The notes beneath the pieces were generated by a model. That model had not been told where the DNA came from. It ran no database searches and saw only the letters and a list, made by a program, of their open reading frames with translations. Position numbers and translations under genes: made by a program. From the NCBI RefSeq assembly GCF_947258575.1, contig NZ_CAMYIV010000012.1, forward strand, positions 62,001 to 126,000: a stretch of 64,000 nucleotides of DNA, written 5' to 3'. Shown here one piece after another: positions 51,801-60,403 of this stretch (the first letter of the stretch is position 1; each line of letters opens with the position of its first letter). Origin of the DNA: an uncultured Alcanivorax sp. (lineage in GTDB: Bacteria; Pseudomonadota; Gammaproteobacteria; Pseudomonadales; Alcanivoracaceae).

Positions 51801-51844
51801 GACCGAAGGGCGATCAAAGCGATAAGCTCAACCCAAGGATAGCT

Positions 51845-52489
51845 ATGGAAAACCAAAAACCACCCCTTCCCGCCCTCAAAGGCATCTTCTTCGTCACCGG
51901 CACGGACACCGAAGTCGGTAAGACCTGGGTGAGCTGTCGTCTGCTGGAGCGTGCCCGCGAAGCCGGCTTGAGTTGCTACGGTCTCAAGCCGGTAGCTGCC
52001 GGGTGTGAGGAAACCGCAGAGGGCTGGCGCAATGATGATGCCCTGCAGTTGATGGCGGCCAGCTCGGTGACACTGCCCTACGAGTTGGTTAATCCGGTGG
52101 CGTTGAAAGCGCCGGTTGCGCCGCATATTGCTGCCCGGCAGGAGGGAAAGGCCATCACTCTGTCACGGTTGGTGGGTTATGTGCGCGGCGCCCTGAGTGC
52201 TCATAAAGCAGACCTGATTCTGATTGAAGGCGCGGGCGGCTGGCGGGTGCCTCTCAATGACCGGGAAATGCTATCCGGCCTGGCCAGTGCCCTGGAGCTA
52301 CCGGTTATTCAGGTAGTGGGGATGAAACTGGGCTGTATCAATCATGCACTGTTGACCGCGGAAGCGATTGAAAAGGATGGGCTCCAGTATGCGGGCACCA
52401 TGGCCAACTGCTTCGGTGAGATGGACGTGCAGGAGGAGAATCTGCTTACCCTTCGACAGCATCTGCCCGGCGCATTTGCGCTGGTGTAG
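51845..52489 (+). CDS. bioD: Dethiobiotin synthetase
   Basis: ATP-dependent carboxylation of DAPA to dethiobiotin. 214 residues from MENQKPPLPALKGIFFV, with AAGGAT upstream; the longer frame runs through the repeat. P-loop GTDTEVGKTW, substrate KPVAAGCEE, IEGAGGWRVPL. Last gene of bioBFHCD; bioA is not in the window. The 156-nt gap after bioC is filled by a REP-type repeat. Confidence 0.97.
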   Translation: MENQKPPLPALKGIFFVTGTDTEVGKTWVSCRLLERAREAGLSCYGLKPVAAGCEETAEGWRNDDALQLMAASSVTLPYELVNPVALKAPVAPHIAARQEGKAITLSRLVGYVRGALSAHKADLILIEGAGGWRVPLNDREMLSGLASALELPVIQVVGMKLGCINHALLTAEAIEKDGLQYAGTMANCFGEMDVQEENLLTLRQHLPGAFALV

Positions 52490-52528
52490 CGCGTTTTTCC
52501 CGGCCATCGTCATAGATTTTTCAGCCGT

Positions 52529-52546
52529 TATTCATGCCTCTGTCAC
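52529..52546 (+). promoter_or_regulatory. Candidate Pho box upstream of the phosphatase pair
   Basis: TATTCAT, 4 nt (GCCT), CTGTCAC, against the PhoB consensus CTGTCAT-N4-CTGTCAC: 11 of 14 half-site bases agree and the second half is perfect. It lies 137 nt before the PhoD-type gene. The -10 region is not clear. Confidence 0.4.
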
Positions 52547-52682
52547 CTTTAACTGGGCGGTTACAGGGGGCTACATAGTACTACAGTGCAACTACCCAAG
52601 GCCCACTGTCCCGATGCAATTTCCTGCCTAATCTTGAGTCGTCAGCGCGTGAAGCGATGGCGTTCAATCAGGGGGAAATTCC

Positions 52683-54407
52683 ATGGATCACAAACGACGT
52701 CGCCTGGTGCAGGCGCTGGGTGCGGGCAGTACGCTCGCATTAGCGGGTTGCGGGGGTGGCAGCAGTTCGCCAACGACATCGGTTAATACACCGACACCGA
52801 ATCAGCCCGAGATTCCGGATCAGCCTGATGCATTGCCCTCTGCGTCTTTTCTGCATGGGGTGGCATCCGGTGACCCACTGTCCGACCGGGTTATTCTGTG
52901 GACGCGGGTAACGCCAGACCTTGGCAACGGTGAGGATGTGGCGGTGGCGGTTACCGTGGCCAGTGATCCGGCCATGCAGCAGATCGTGGCTACTTATGCG
53001 GCTACGGCCACGGCAGCAGCAGACTACTGCGTGAAGGTGGATGCCTCGGGCCTGCAGGCAGACCGCTGGTACTACTATCAGTTTGCGGTGGCGAACAAGA
53101 CCTCTGCGGTGGGTCGTACCCGGACCTTTCCGGCCTCTGATCGTTTTATCGACCGCGCCCGTTTCGCGGTGGTGTCCTGTTCCAATTATCCCAATGGATT
53201 TTTCTCGGTGTACCGGGCGGTGGCCAATCACTCGGACCTGGATTTTGTCCTCCACCTTGGGGATTACATCTACGAATATGGCGCGGGAGAATATGGGGAT
53301 TTTCCCGACCGTGACCCGCTGCCGGCCCATGAAATGGTGTCGCTGAGCGATTACCGCCAACGCCATGCCCAGTACAAGACCGATCAGGATCTGCAGGCGA
53401 TTCATCAGCAATTCCCCATGATCGCTGTCTGGGATGATCACGAATCTACCAACGACAGCTACCGCGACGGTGCCGAGAATCACCAGCCGCTCACTGAAGG
53501 CGACTGGGAAACCCGCAAACAGATTGCCCAGCAGGCCTACTTCGAATGGCTGCCCATTCGCCCTCGCGAACCGGGTAATAACAGTGTGATCTATCGCCGT
53601 TTCCAGTTCGGCGATCTGCTGGATCTGACCATGCTGGACACGCGTCTGGAAGGCCGTGACGAGCAACTGACGATTCCCGCTGACCCGGCCCGCAACGATG
53701 AAGACCGCCACCTGATCAGTGCCGAGCAGATGGACTTTCTGCTCGACAGTCTCAGCGCCTCCACCAGTCAGTGGCGTTTCATCGGCCAGCAGGTCATGTT
53801 TGCCCAGCTCAACATTGCCGAGTTGCCGACCCTGGATGAGCGCAGCGCACAACTGCGCGGCAATCTGTCCGCCATCAACATGGATCAATGGGATGGCTAT
53901 GCGGCAGACCGACTGAAAATTCTCAACCATATCGACGACAACAACATCGATAATGTGGTGATTCTCACCGGGGATATTCATACCTCCTGGGCCAGTGAAA
54001 TCTATCGCAACCCGGGCTCATTACTCGGTGATCTGTTCGACAAGCCGCTGGCAGCAGAGCTGGTCACCCCGGCGGTGACCAGCCCGGGATTCCCGGACGG
54101 GGCGGCAGAAGTGGCCGGCGCGCTGATTCCAGTGGTTAACCCGCATATCCGTTATGTGGAAGCCAAATCCCGCGGTTTCATTCTGGTGGACGTGGATCGC
54201 CAGCGTACCCAGGGCGAGTTCTACTACGCGCAGAGCATCGAATCCTTCGATCAGCGTGGCCAGATCGATACCAGCAAGACCAAGGTGGTGGCGGTGAAAA
54301 GCGGTGACAGTCGCATTGTCGAAGACCTGCCCCCGTCTCGGCCGCGTTCCCTGCGCACCGCGGTTTTCCATCCTCCTGTACCGAATTCCGATGAGGTGAT
54401 GTCATGA
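52683..54407 (+). CDS. phoD: PhoD-type alkaline phosphatase, lipoprotein/Tat signal
   Basis: 574 residues. The N-terminus MDHKRRRLVQALG is twin-arginine-like and ends in lipobox LAGC (Cys23), so it may be Tat-exported and lipidated, using the TatABC of this window. After a linker, the PhoD N-terminal domain (FLHGVASGDPLSDRVILWTRVTP) and the phosphatase core follow: VVSCSNYPNGFF, LHLGDYIYEYG, VWDDHESTND and LTGDIHTSWASE, which carry the metal-binding residues. Releases phosphate from mono- or diesters outside the cytoplasm. Its stop overlaps the next phosphatase gene (ATGA). Confidence 0.93.
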   Translation: MDHKRRRLVQALGAGSTLALAGCGGGSSSPTTSVNTPTPNQPEIPDQPDALPSASFLHGVASGDPLSDRVILWTRVTPDLGNGEDVAVAVTVASDPAMQQIVATYAATATAAADYCVKVDASGLQADRWYYYQFAVANKTSAVGRTRTFPASDRFIDRARFAVVSCSNYPNGFFSVYRAVANHSDLDFVLHLGDYIYEYGAGEYGDFPDRDPLPAHEMVSLSDYRQRHAQYKTDQDLQAIHQQFPMIAVWDDHESTNDSYRDGAENHQPLTEGDWETRKQIAQQAYFEWLPIRPREPGNNSVIYRRFQFGDLLDLTMLDTRLEGRDEQLTIPADPARNDEDRHLISAEQMDFLLDSLSASTSQWRFIGQQVMFAQLNIAELPTLDERSAQLRGNLSAINMDQWDGYAADRLKILNHIDDNNIDNVVILTGDIHTSWASEIYRNPGSLLGDLFDKPLAAELVTPAVTSPGFPDGAAEVAGALIPVVNPHIRYVEAKSRGFILVDVDRQRTQGEFYYAQSIESFDQRGQIDTSKTKVVAVKSGDSRIVEDLPPSRPRSLRTAVFHPPVPNSDEVMS

Positions 54408-56515
54408 CTTTTCCCTGGAAACTGTTGCCCCTGGTGGCGGCATTGACGCTGACAGCCTGTGGCGGCGGGGGCTCTTCCGGTTCCGGCCCGGCGAACAGCG
54501 ATGACGCTGGCGGTAACAGCGAAACTCCCAACAACCCATCCGAGCCGGGGGATGGAGAAGGCGGTGATGAGGGCGGTGAAGGGCCGGTGGCCAGCAACCC
54601 GCCAGCGGCACTGCGTTTTATTGTGATCGGTGATTCCGGTAGTGGCTCTGCCGGTCAGTATGCGGTGGGTGAAGCCATCGCCGAAGTCTGCCAACGCAAA
54701 GATGAGTTTGTGGACGACATGGCGTTTCCGGGCTGTGACCTGGTTGTCGGCTTGGGTGACAACATCTACGAGTCCGGTGTCACCAGTGTGGACGACCCCC
54801 AATTCGCAGAAAAATTTGAGAAGCCTTTCGAGCCGGTGCAGCTGCCTTTCTATATGGTCCTGGGTAACCACGACAATACGGCCTATGTGGGCGGCGACGG
54901 CGCGGGAAATTCACGTGGTGAGTTTCAGGTAGATTACACCTACTTCGACGGCAAACTGTCCAACCGTTGGAATATGCCGGACCGTTATTTCCTGCATAGT
55001 GCTGGCACCACCCATACCAATCCCCGCTCGCTGGTGGATTTCGTGGCACTGGATTCCAACCCCATTGCCGGTGGTTTCGGTGATCCGGATATTGCCTATG
55101 CCTACCACACCTATGGCATCGACCAGCGCAACTGGACGGTGAACACTCTGGCCGGCTCCAATGCCGTGTTCAAGATCGCCATGGCCCACCATCCCTATTT
55201 GTCTAATGGTACTCATGGCAACGCCGGCAACTATGATGGTGTGCCCAGTGAGATTCTGCCGGTGCTGGCCGGGGAGCGCTGGAAGGCGTTTATGGAAGAA
55301 GCAGTCTGTGATCAGACCGACTTTTTCTTTGCTGGTCACGACCATGATCTGCAGGTTCTTGAAGCGGTGCCGGAGTGCGGCCGTACCGAGTTCGTGGTCA
55401 GTGGCGCCGCCGGCAAGACCCGGTCCATTGATGATCCGCAACGCAATGCGGCGCGTTTCCAGCAAGGCGATGTCTATGGTTTCTTCTGGATGAAGGCCAC
55501 TGAAGCCGACCCGGTTACCCTGGCGCCGGCCACCCTCTGCCTGGATGCCTATGTGGTAGAGCCGGAGGCAGAAGGACTGGGCGTGATCAGCAACGGCGAG
55601 CTGACCCCGGCCTATACCCACTGTTATGACAAGCAGCCCATGACGGGGTTGGTGCCGGGCAATGATTTTTCCGGTCTGCCCCTGGGTGACGGCGCCTTGC
55701 CGCTGCCATTGCCGGACGGCTTTGATGCGGATTTTACTGGTCCGCTGAAAGAGCTGCGTGAAACCCTGGTGTCCGGTTTTACCCAGGCCGGTGCCAATTT
55801 GCCCGACGATCAGCGTCAGGTGTTCGACCAGATGATTGCCGGGACCGATATCCTGTTCAATGCCATGGATGCGGCCACCGCTGCGATCCTGCAAGGCGAC
55901 AGTAGTGGAATCACCCAGTCCGTTCAGGCGGTGCTGGCGGCGTCGGAGCAATTGCAGGCCATCGATACCAGCGGTCTGCCGGCACCCTTTGATCAACTGG
56001 GCGGTGCGTTCGATGCCCTGGCCGCCGGTTTTGGTGGCGGTGGTGGTGATGCGGGTGAAGGCGGCACGGTGGAAGACATTGCCTTTATCGCCGGCCCGCT
56101 GGTGGCATTGTCCCGCAACCTGAACAATATTCTTGATGGCATTGAAGAGCAGGTGCCGAGCGACGTGCCAGTGTTTGCCGGGCTGACCTCGGTGCTCTCT
56201 ACCGTTTCTCTGGGTCTGGCGAATACCCTGGAGCAACTGGTCCTGCTGGATACCAGTGCCACCGGTGAGCAACTGGTGGGCACGGTACAGCAGACCCTGG
56301 AGAATCTGGTCAACGACGTGCTCTGGCTCAACCAGATTCCCGGCGCGGAGGATTATGCGACCTTGCCGGGCGATGCGCTGTCTTCAGGGCTGCTGATCGT
56401 GGTGCGGGAAGTGACCGAACAACTGGATGAGCGACTGCTCAGCCCCCTGGCACCGCTGCTGGATCTGTTGTCGCCGATCACCGGGTTGCTGGCCGGATTG
56501 TTTGATGGCTTCTGA
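54404..56515 (+). CDS. Metallophosphatase lipoprotein (purple-acid-phosphatase-like) with extra C-terminal helical region
   Basis: 703 residues. Lipobox LTAC (Cys19), then a long Gly/Ser/Asp/Glu-rich linker (20-68). The metallophosphoesterase core (about 70-400) has all five metal blocks: VIGDSG (Asp77), GLGDNIYESG, LGNHDNT, MAHHPYLSNG and AGHDHD, in the order of purple acid (tartrate-resistant type) phosphatases. Residues about 420-703 form a separate Leu/Ala/Asp-rich helical region with a Gly-rich hinge (FGGGGGDAGEGG); I do not recognise it. Start overlaps the phoD stop, so the two phosphatases are one transcript, ended by a terminator. Confidence 0.85.
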   Translation: MTFPWKLLPLVAALTLTACGGGGSSGSGPANSDDAGGNSETPNNPSEPGDGEGGDEGGEGPVASNPPAALRFIVIGDSGSGSAGQYAVGEAIAEVCQRKDEFVDDMAFPGCDLVVGLGDNIYESGVTSVDDPQFAEKFEKPFEPVQLPFYMVLGNHDNTAYVGGDGAGNSRGEFQVDYTYFDGKLSNRWNMPDRYFLHSAGTTHTNPRSLVDFVALDSNPIAGGFGDPDIAYAYHTYGIDQRNWTVNTLAGSNAVFKIAMAHHPYLSNGTHGNAGNYDGVPSEILPVLAGERWKAFMEEAVCDQTDFFFAGHDHDLQVLEAVPECGRTEFVVSGAAGKTRSIDDPQRNAARFQQGDVYGFFWMKATEADPVTLAPATLCLDAYVVEPEAEGLGVISNGELTPAYTHCYDKQPMTGLVPGNDFSGLPLGDGALPLPLPDGFDADFTGPLKELRETLVSGFTQAGANLPDDQRQVFDQMIAGTDILFNAMDAATAAILQGDSSGITQSVQAVLAASEQLQAIDTSGLPAPFDQLGGAFDALAAGFGGGGGDAGEGGTVEDIAFIAGPLVALSRNLNNILDGIEEQVPSDVPVFAGLTSVLSTVSLGLANTLEQLVLLDTSATGEQLVGTVQQTLENLVNDVLWLNQIPGAEDYATLPGDALSSGLLIVVREVTEQLDERLLSPLAPLLDLLSPITGLLAGLFDGF

Positions 56516-56550
56516 TGGCCAATAGAAAAGACAATCTCCCCTGTCTCTAG

Positions 56551-56582
56551 ACCGTGAGGTGGAAACACCTCGCGGTTTTTTT
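56551..56582 (+). terminator. Rho-independent terminator after the phosphatase operon
   Basis: ACCGTGAGGTG pairs with CACCTCGCGGT (one T-G pair) around GAAA, followed by seven T. It lies 36 nt after the stop codon. Confidence 0.93.
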
Positions 56583-56596
56583 CAGGGTGAAAAAGG

Positions 56597-56692
56597 CCGT
56601 TGGAGCTTTGCTTGCAAAGCGAAGGGTCGAAAATACTCAGGAAGTCCACTGGAATATCCGCCTTGCGAGCAAGGCTACAACGGTGATTCGGG
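56597..56692. repeat. GTAGGAGC-type REP pair
   Basis: CCGTTGGAGCTTTGCTTGC (from 56597) and its imperfect inverse GCGAGCAAGGCTACAACGG (to 56692) enclose about 55 nt. The wording matches the REP family at 57.9 and 63.0 kb. It lies just downstream of the GT9 gene on the minus strand. Confidence 0.6.
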
Positions 56693-56702
56693 ACGGGCCG
56701 TA

Positions 56703-57785
56703 TCAGGAAATGCGCAACGTCTTCACCGGGCCCGGGTGGGCGACAGGTATCACTCCCAGTTCTTCCAGGGTATTGACCACCCGGTCCACCGTAATGCGTT
56801 GCAGGCAGGGGTAGCTGTCCAGGGCGCAACTGCTGCGTTCGCAATCCCGATGGCAATGCTGCCAGCGCAATACCTGTGCATGGGGGGAGAGTGGGTGCCA
56901 GAGGGTGTCATCGGTGGGCCCGAACAGGGCCACGGCAGGCAGTCCGCAAGCTGCGGCCAGATGCATGGGGCCGCTGTCGTTGCCGACAAAGCCGCGGCTG
57001 CGTTTCAGCAAGGCGATCAGCCCGGCGAGGCTGAGCTGATCGCACAGGTCGATAACCGGGTCGCAGAGAAAGCTCTGGATACGGGCAATCTGCTGGCGAT
57101 CTTTCTGGCCAGCGCCAATCAGCAGTGGGGTAAGCCCGGCTCGGCGCAGCTGTTGGCAAAGCGCAGCAAATTGCTCTGCGTGCCAGATTTTGTATGTCTT
57201 GGTGGCGCCGGCATGAATGGCCACCAGACCATCCGTTGAGTCGATCTCTGTCAGGGTAGCGTCCACTTCTTTCATGCCATCGGCGCTGGCATTCAGGGGC
57301 AGATAACGTGCCGGTGAGTTGGCGGCAGGTTGGCTCAGGCTGGCATAGGCTTGCCAGCGATGGCCAGACCAGTCCGCTTGCGGTTGTCGGGTGTAGAACC
57401 ACTGGCCATGGCGGCGACGCGGACCGATGCGCTCGGCGGCACCACTTAATCGCACCAGCGTGGCAGACTTCTGCTCCCCCTCGATATCCACCGCCACGTC
57501 CGCGTTGAAGCGACGCATGGCCATGACCAGCTGCAGGTAACGATGCACTCGCTGAAACAGCGGCGCCTGCCGAGACAGGGCCTGCTCCGGGTAATACAGC
57601 AGACGAGTCTCACCGGGCAGGCTCTGCTCCACCAGCGATTGATAGCGCTGACTCACCACCAGCAACGCGTATGGCTGTGCGGCCAGCATGGCGCGCAGAT
57701 GGGGCAGGGCTATCAGCAGATTGCCCATGTGGCTGCAGGGAAACAGAATCAACAGGCGGGACATGACAGGCAGACGGTTATCCAT
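56703..57785 (-). CDS. Glycosyltransferase family 9 (heptosyltransferase-like)
   Basis: 360 residues (or 353 from MSRLLILFPCSHMGNL at 57764; neither start has a strong ribosome binding site). GT9 signatures: the N-terminal LFPCSHMGNLLIALPHLRAM, HAGATKTYKIWHAEQFAALC, and VGNDSGPMHLAAACGLPAVALFGPTDDTLWHP. The C-terminal cysteine cluster (CHRDCERSSC, YPCL) is also typical of the family. GT9 enzymes usually add heptose to the LPS core. No other LPS genes are near, so the acceptor is unknown. Confidence 0.88.
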   Translation of the reverse strand: MDNRLPVMSRLLILFPCSHMGNLLIALPHLRAMLAAQPYALLVVSQRYQSLVEQSLPGETRLLYYPEQALSRQAPLFQRVHRYLQLVMAMRRFNADVAVDIEGEQKSATLVRLSGAAERIGPRRRHGQWFYTRQPQADWSGHRWQAYASLSQPAANSPARYLPLNASADGMKEVDATLTEIDSTDGLVAIHAGATKTYKIWHAEQFAALCQQLRRAGLTPLLIGAGQKDRQQIARIQSFLCDPVIDLCDQLSLAGLIALLKRSRGFVGNDSGPMHLAAACGLPAVALFGPTDDTLWHPLSPHAQVLRWQHCHRDCERSSCALDSYPCLQRITVDRVVNTLEELGVIPVAHPGPVKTLRIS

Positions 57786-57832
57786 AACATGGCATAACAG
57801 CCTAGGGGGGTTGGGTGTCGGTTACATGACAA

Positions 57833-58152
57833 CAGGCAGCTACGAGCTACGTTCGATGGGATAGGGAAAGGTTGGACAGTTCCCGGTGTCTCTTCATTTC
57901 TACGAAGCCGCTGTAGGAGCTATGCTTGCATGGCGAACCGAGCGTAGCGAGGCGGCAGAGTTCAATCCAGCCGCCATTCTTTTCTGAAACCTGTCGAGCT
58001 CCGAGATTCCTGATCGCCCTCCGGTCGATTTCCGCGCAAGCGCGGTTCGCCATGCAAGCATAGCTCCTACAAAAAATGGGGGCACGGCACAATTCGGTTG
58101 CACGACCACGCCCGCCTAGGAGCTCGTAGCTAGCTGCTCGCAGCTGCTTTCA
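57833..58152. repeat. Composite repeat: heptamer arms around a perfect REP palindrome (copy I)
   Basis: Fills the 364-nt gene-free gap 57786-58149. Outer arms: GGCAGCT, ACGAGCT, ACGTTCG on the left, and inverted AGCAGCT, GCGAGCA, GCTAGCT, ACGAGCT on the right. Inner: bases 57912-57939 and 58044-58071 are exact inverted copies (28 nt, TGTAGGAGCTATGCTTGC...), 104 nt apart. The inner part contains AGCGTAGCGAGG and CGCGCAAGCGCG words. The stop complement of the PhaC-fold gene (58150-58152) abuts the right arm. Nothing protein-coding seen in the gap. Confidence 0.75.
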
Positions 58153-59295
58153 ATCCCGCTCAATTAACCAGTCGGCGATCCTGCCCCAGCTCTGCTTCTG
58201 TGCTGCGGCGCTGCCAAGGATGCCCATGTGGCCCCCTTCAATGGTGATGAAGGTTTTGTCCTTGCTGCGGATCAGCGGCTCCATGGCCTGGCTGCATTCC
58301 GGTGTGACGATGGGGTCGCTGGCGCCGGTAACGTTGAGCACATTGGCGGTAACCTGGTTCAGGTGGCCTTCGGTGCCTTCCATGGGGAGCTGGCCGTGGG
58401 CCACCACATTGTCGGTCCACAGGTAGCGGATGATGTCCTGAATCACACCGCCCGGGTACGCCACCATGTCGTCCAGGAAAGCACCGTTGGTGGCGTGGGC
58501 TGAGACGAAATCCCGGTCGTGCAGGTTCTTCACCAGATTCCAGTAGCCCTGCAGGCTGCCCACCGGATTGGTGAGCTTGAACGCCAGGCTGTTCATCCAG
58601 CCCGGGGAGCGCAGTAGCCCTGCCGGTACATCATGGATGCGCAGGCCGGTGCTGCGGCGTATCCATTTGGCACGGCGGCTGAAGCGGCGGTACTGGGCAC
58701 CCAGGGCGCCGTTGCGGTGATAGTCCGTGGGCGCGCCTACCAACACCAGGTTCTTGATATCCGGGTCCTGGCCCAGTGCGCTGTAGCACAGGCTGAACAG
58801 GCCGCCGAAGCTCCAGCCGTGCAGGCTGAGCTGCTGTTTGCCGCTGTGCCGGCGTACCTGCACCAGCAGCTTGGGCAGGTAGTCGGAAAAGTAGCTGCTC
58901 AGGTTCAGGTGGTTGTGATACTTGCCGGGCCGGCCCCAATCCACCATGTACAGTTCGAAGCCGCGGGCGCGCAGGTAGCGCACCAGGCTGCGCTGGGGGA
59001 ACAGGTCATAGATCAGCATGTTCACTGCCAGCGGGGCCACCAATACCAGTGGTGTGCGCTGGGTGTCCCGGCTCACGGACATCACCGTGCCATCGGTAAG
59101 CGGGATGGCGTTTTCCTGCAGCGGTGGGTAGTAGCGCAGCTTCACCAGGCCATCGTCGAACAGGGTCTCGTAGGGGGTCTGTTCTGCCTGGCTCAGGGCG
59201 TCCGCCTGGAACAGCCGGGCGCGGCCGTTATCCAGGCGTTGTCGCCAGGGGCGGGTGGTGTTGTGGAGAGCCTGTTGCAGGGTGTCAGTGATCAT
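58150..59295 (-). CDS. PhaC-fold alpha/beta hydrolase with a serine nucleophile
   Basis: 381 residues. The sequence follows class III poly(hydroxyalkanoate) synthases: TPLVLVAPLAVNMLIYDL, SLVRYLRARGFELYMVDWGRPG, WNLVKNLHDRDFV and LNVTGASDPIVTPECS, with a His in EGGHMGILG. The nucleophile elbow reads HGWSFGGLFS (Ser162), where PHA synthases have cysteine (GxCxG). It may therefore be an esterase or depolymerase-like enzyme, not a polymerase. No phaP or phaR partner is adjacent. The gene stands alone on the minus strand. Confidence 0.78.
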   Translation of the reverse strand: MITDTLQQALHNTTRPWRQRLDNGRARLFQADALSQAEQTPYETLFDDGLVKLRYYPPLQENAIPLTDGTVMSVSRDTQRTPLVLVAPLAVNMLIYDLFPQRSLVRYLRARGFELYMVDWGRPGKYHNHLNLSSYFSDYLPKLLVQVRRHSGKQQLSLHGWSFGGLFSLCYSALGQDPDIKNLVLVGAPTDYHRNGALGAQYRRFSRRAKWIRRSTGLRIHDVPAGLLRSPGWMNSLAFKLTNPVGSLQGYWNLVKNLHDRDFVSAHATNGAFLDDMVAYPGGVIQDIIRYLWTDNVVAHGQLPMEGTEGHLNQVTANVLNVTGASDPIVTPECSQAMEPLIRSKDKTFITIEGGHMGILGSAAAQKQSWGRIADWLIERD

Positions 59296-59472
59296 GGTTC
59301 CACCGGCGATGAATTCATTGGGCGGCCATTGTAGGGAAGATGCGCCAATCTGCAGTTGCTTTGCGGACCGCTCCTGATGTCAGGCGGGACACCCGCTCAA
59401 TCCGGGTCATTGAATGATCGGAGGATATGGGGTAGACGAGAAAGGAAAGAATGTTTCGGTTTCAGAGAGGGG

Positions 59473-59497
59473 AACGGGCCGATGGAACCGGCCCGTT
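59473..59497 (-). terminator. Short hairpin downstream of psd
   Basis: AACGGGCC pairs with GGCCCGTT (8 bp, 9-nt loop), 9 nt past the psd stop on the minus strand, followed by CCCCTCTCTG. Weak T-run; plausible terminator. The rest of the 210-nt gap 59296-59505 shows no gene. Confidence 0.45.
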
Positions 59498-59505
59498 GTC
59501 CGTAA

Positions 59506-60384
59506 TCAGGCTTGGCTGCCTTCGCTGTACTGTCCCAGCTTGCCTTTCACCCGCACCAGGCTGCCGGCTTTCAGATCGGCTTCGAAATTCGCTTTGCCTT
59601 CCGGGAACAACAGCACCACGGTGGAGCCGAGCAGGAAACGGCCCAGTTCGTCGCCTTTTTCCAGAGTAATGGGGGCGGTGCGCAGGTAGTCGGTGGTCAC
59701 CACCTGTTTCGGCAGGGGGGTCACCTGACCGCTGAACACGGTTTCGATGCCCGCCACAATCATGGCGCCTACCAGAATCACCGCTGCCGGGCCGCGCTCG
59801 GTGTCAAAGATGCACACCAGTCGCTCGTTACGGGCAAACAGGTTGGGCACGCCGTTGGCGGTGGCCTCGTTCACCGAAAACAGGTCGCCGGGCACGTAGC
59901 GGGTTTCGCGCAGGGTGCCGGTCACCGGCATATGCACGCGGTGATAGTCCCGGGGTGACAGATAGATAGTGGCGAACTGGCCATTGGTGAATTCGCTGGC
60001 CAGGGCGCTGTCGCCGCCGAGCAGGTCGTACAGGGAGTAGTCGTGGCCCTTGGCCTGGAACACCTGATTGGCGCGAATGGCGCCGAGCTGGCTCACCGCG
60101 CCGTCCGCCGGACAGGCGATGTCGGCGGCGTCAGACGCTTCCAGCGGGCGAGCGTCCGGCTTCAGCGCCCGGGTAAAGAAGGCGTTGAAGGTTTCGAACT
60201 GGTCCGGGTCTTCAATCTGGGCTTCGGACAGATCAATGCCAAAGCGTTTCATGAAGAGGTTGATGAAGGTGGTTTTGATCCATGGCACTTCGCTACGCGC
60301 CAGCATGCCCACCAGCCGGGATAAGGCGTGCTGGGGAATCAGGTATTGCAGGGTAACGAAGAGCTTGTCGCGCCAGTTGTTCAA
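59506..60384 (-). CDS. psd: Phosphatidylserine decarboxylase proenzyme
   Basis: Makes phosphatidylethanolamine at the inner membrane. 292 residues. Self-cleavage occurs in the LGST motif ([15 protein letters not shown]), generating the pyruvoyl group from Ser254. Other signatures: [29 protein letters not shown] and [15 protein letters not shown]. It starts 19 nt after the rhodanese stop, so the two share a transcript, as in Pseudomonas. Confidence 0.97.
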   Translation of the reverse strand: MNNWRDKLFVTLQYLIPQHALSRLVGMLARSEVPWIKTTFINLFMKRFGIDLSEAQIEDPDQFETFNAFFTRALKPDARPLEASDAADIACPADGAVSQLGAIRANQVFQAKGHDYSLYDLLGGDSALASEFTNGQFATIYLSPRDYHRVHMPVTGTLRETRYVPGDLFSVNEATANGVPNLFARNERLVCIFDTERGPAAVILVGAMIVAGIETVFSGQVTPLPKQVVTTDYLRTAPITLEKGDELGRFLLGSTVVLLFPEGKANFEADLKAGSLVRVKGKLGQYSEGSQA

Positions 60385-60403
60385 GGGATGTCCTTAACGT
60401 GGG

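Noticed and set aside
57847..58109. Small open frames of 69-81 codons inside the composite repeat
   Set aside because: They consist of the REP and heptamer sequences themselves, without a ribosome binding site or family resemblance.
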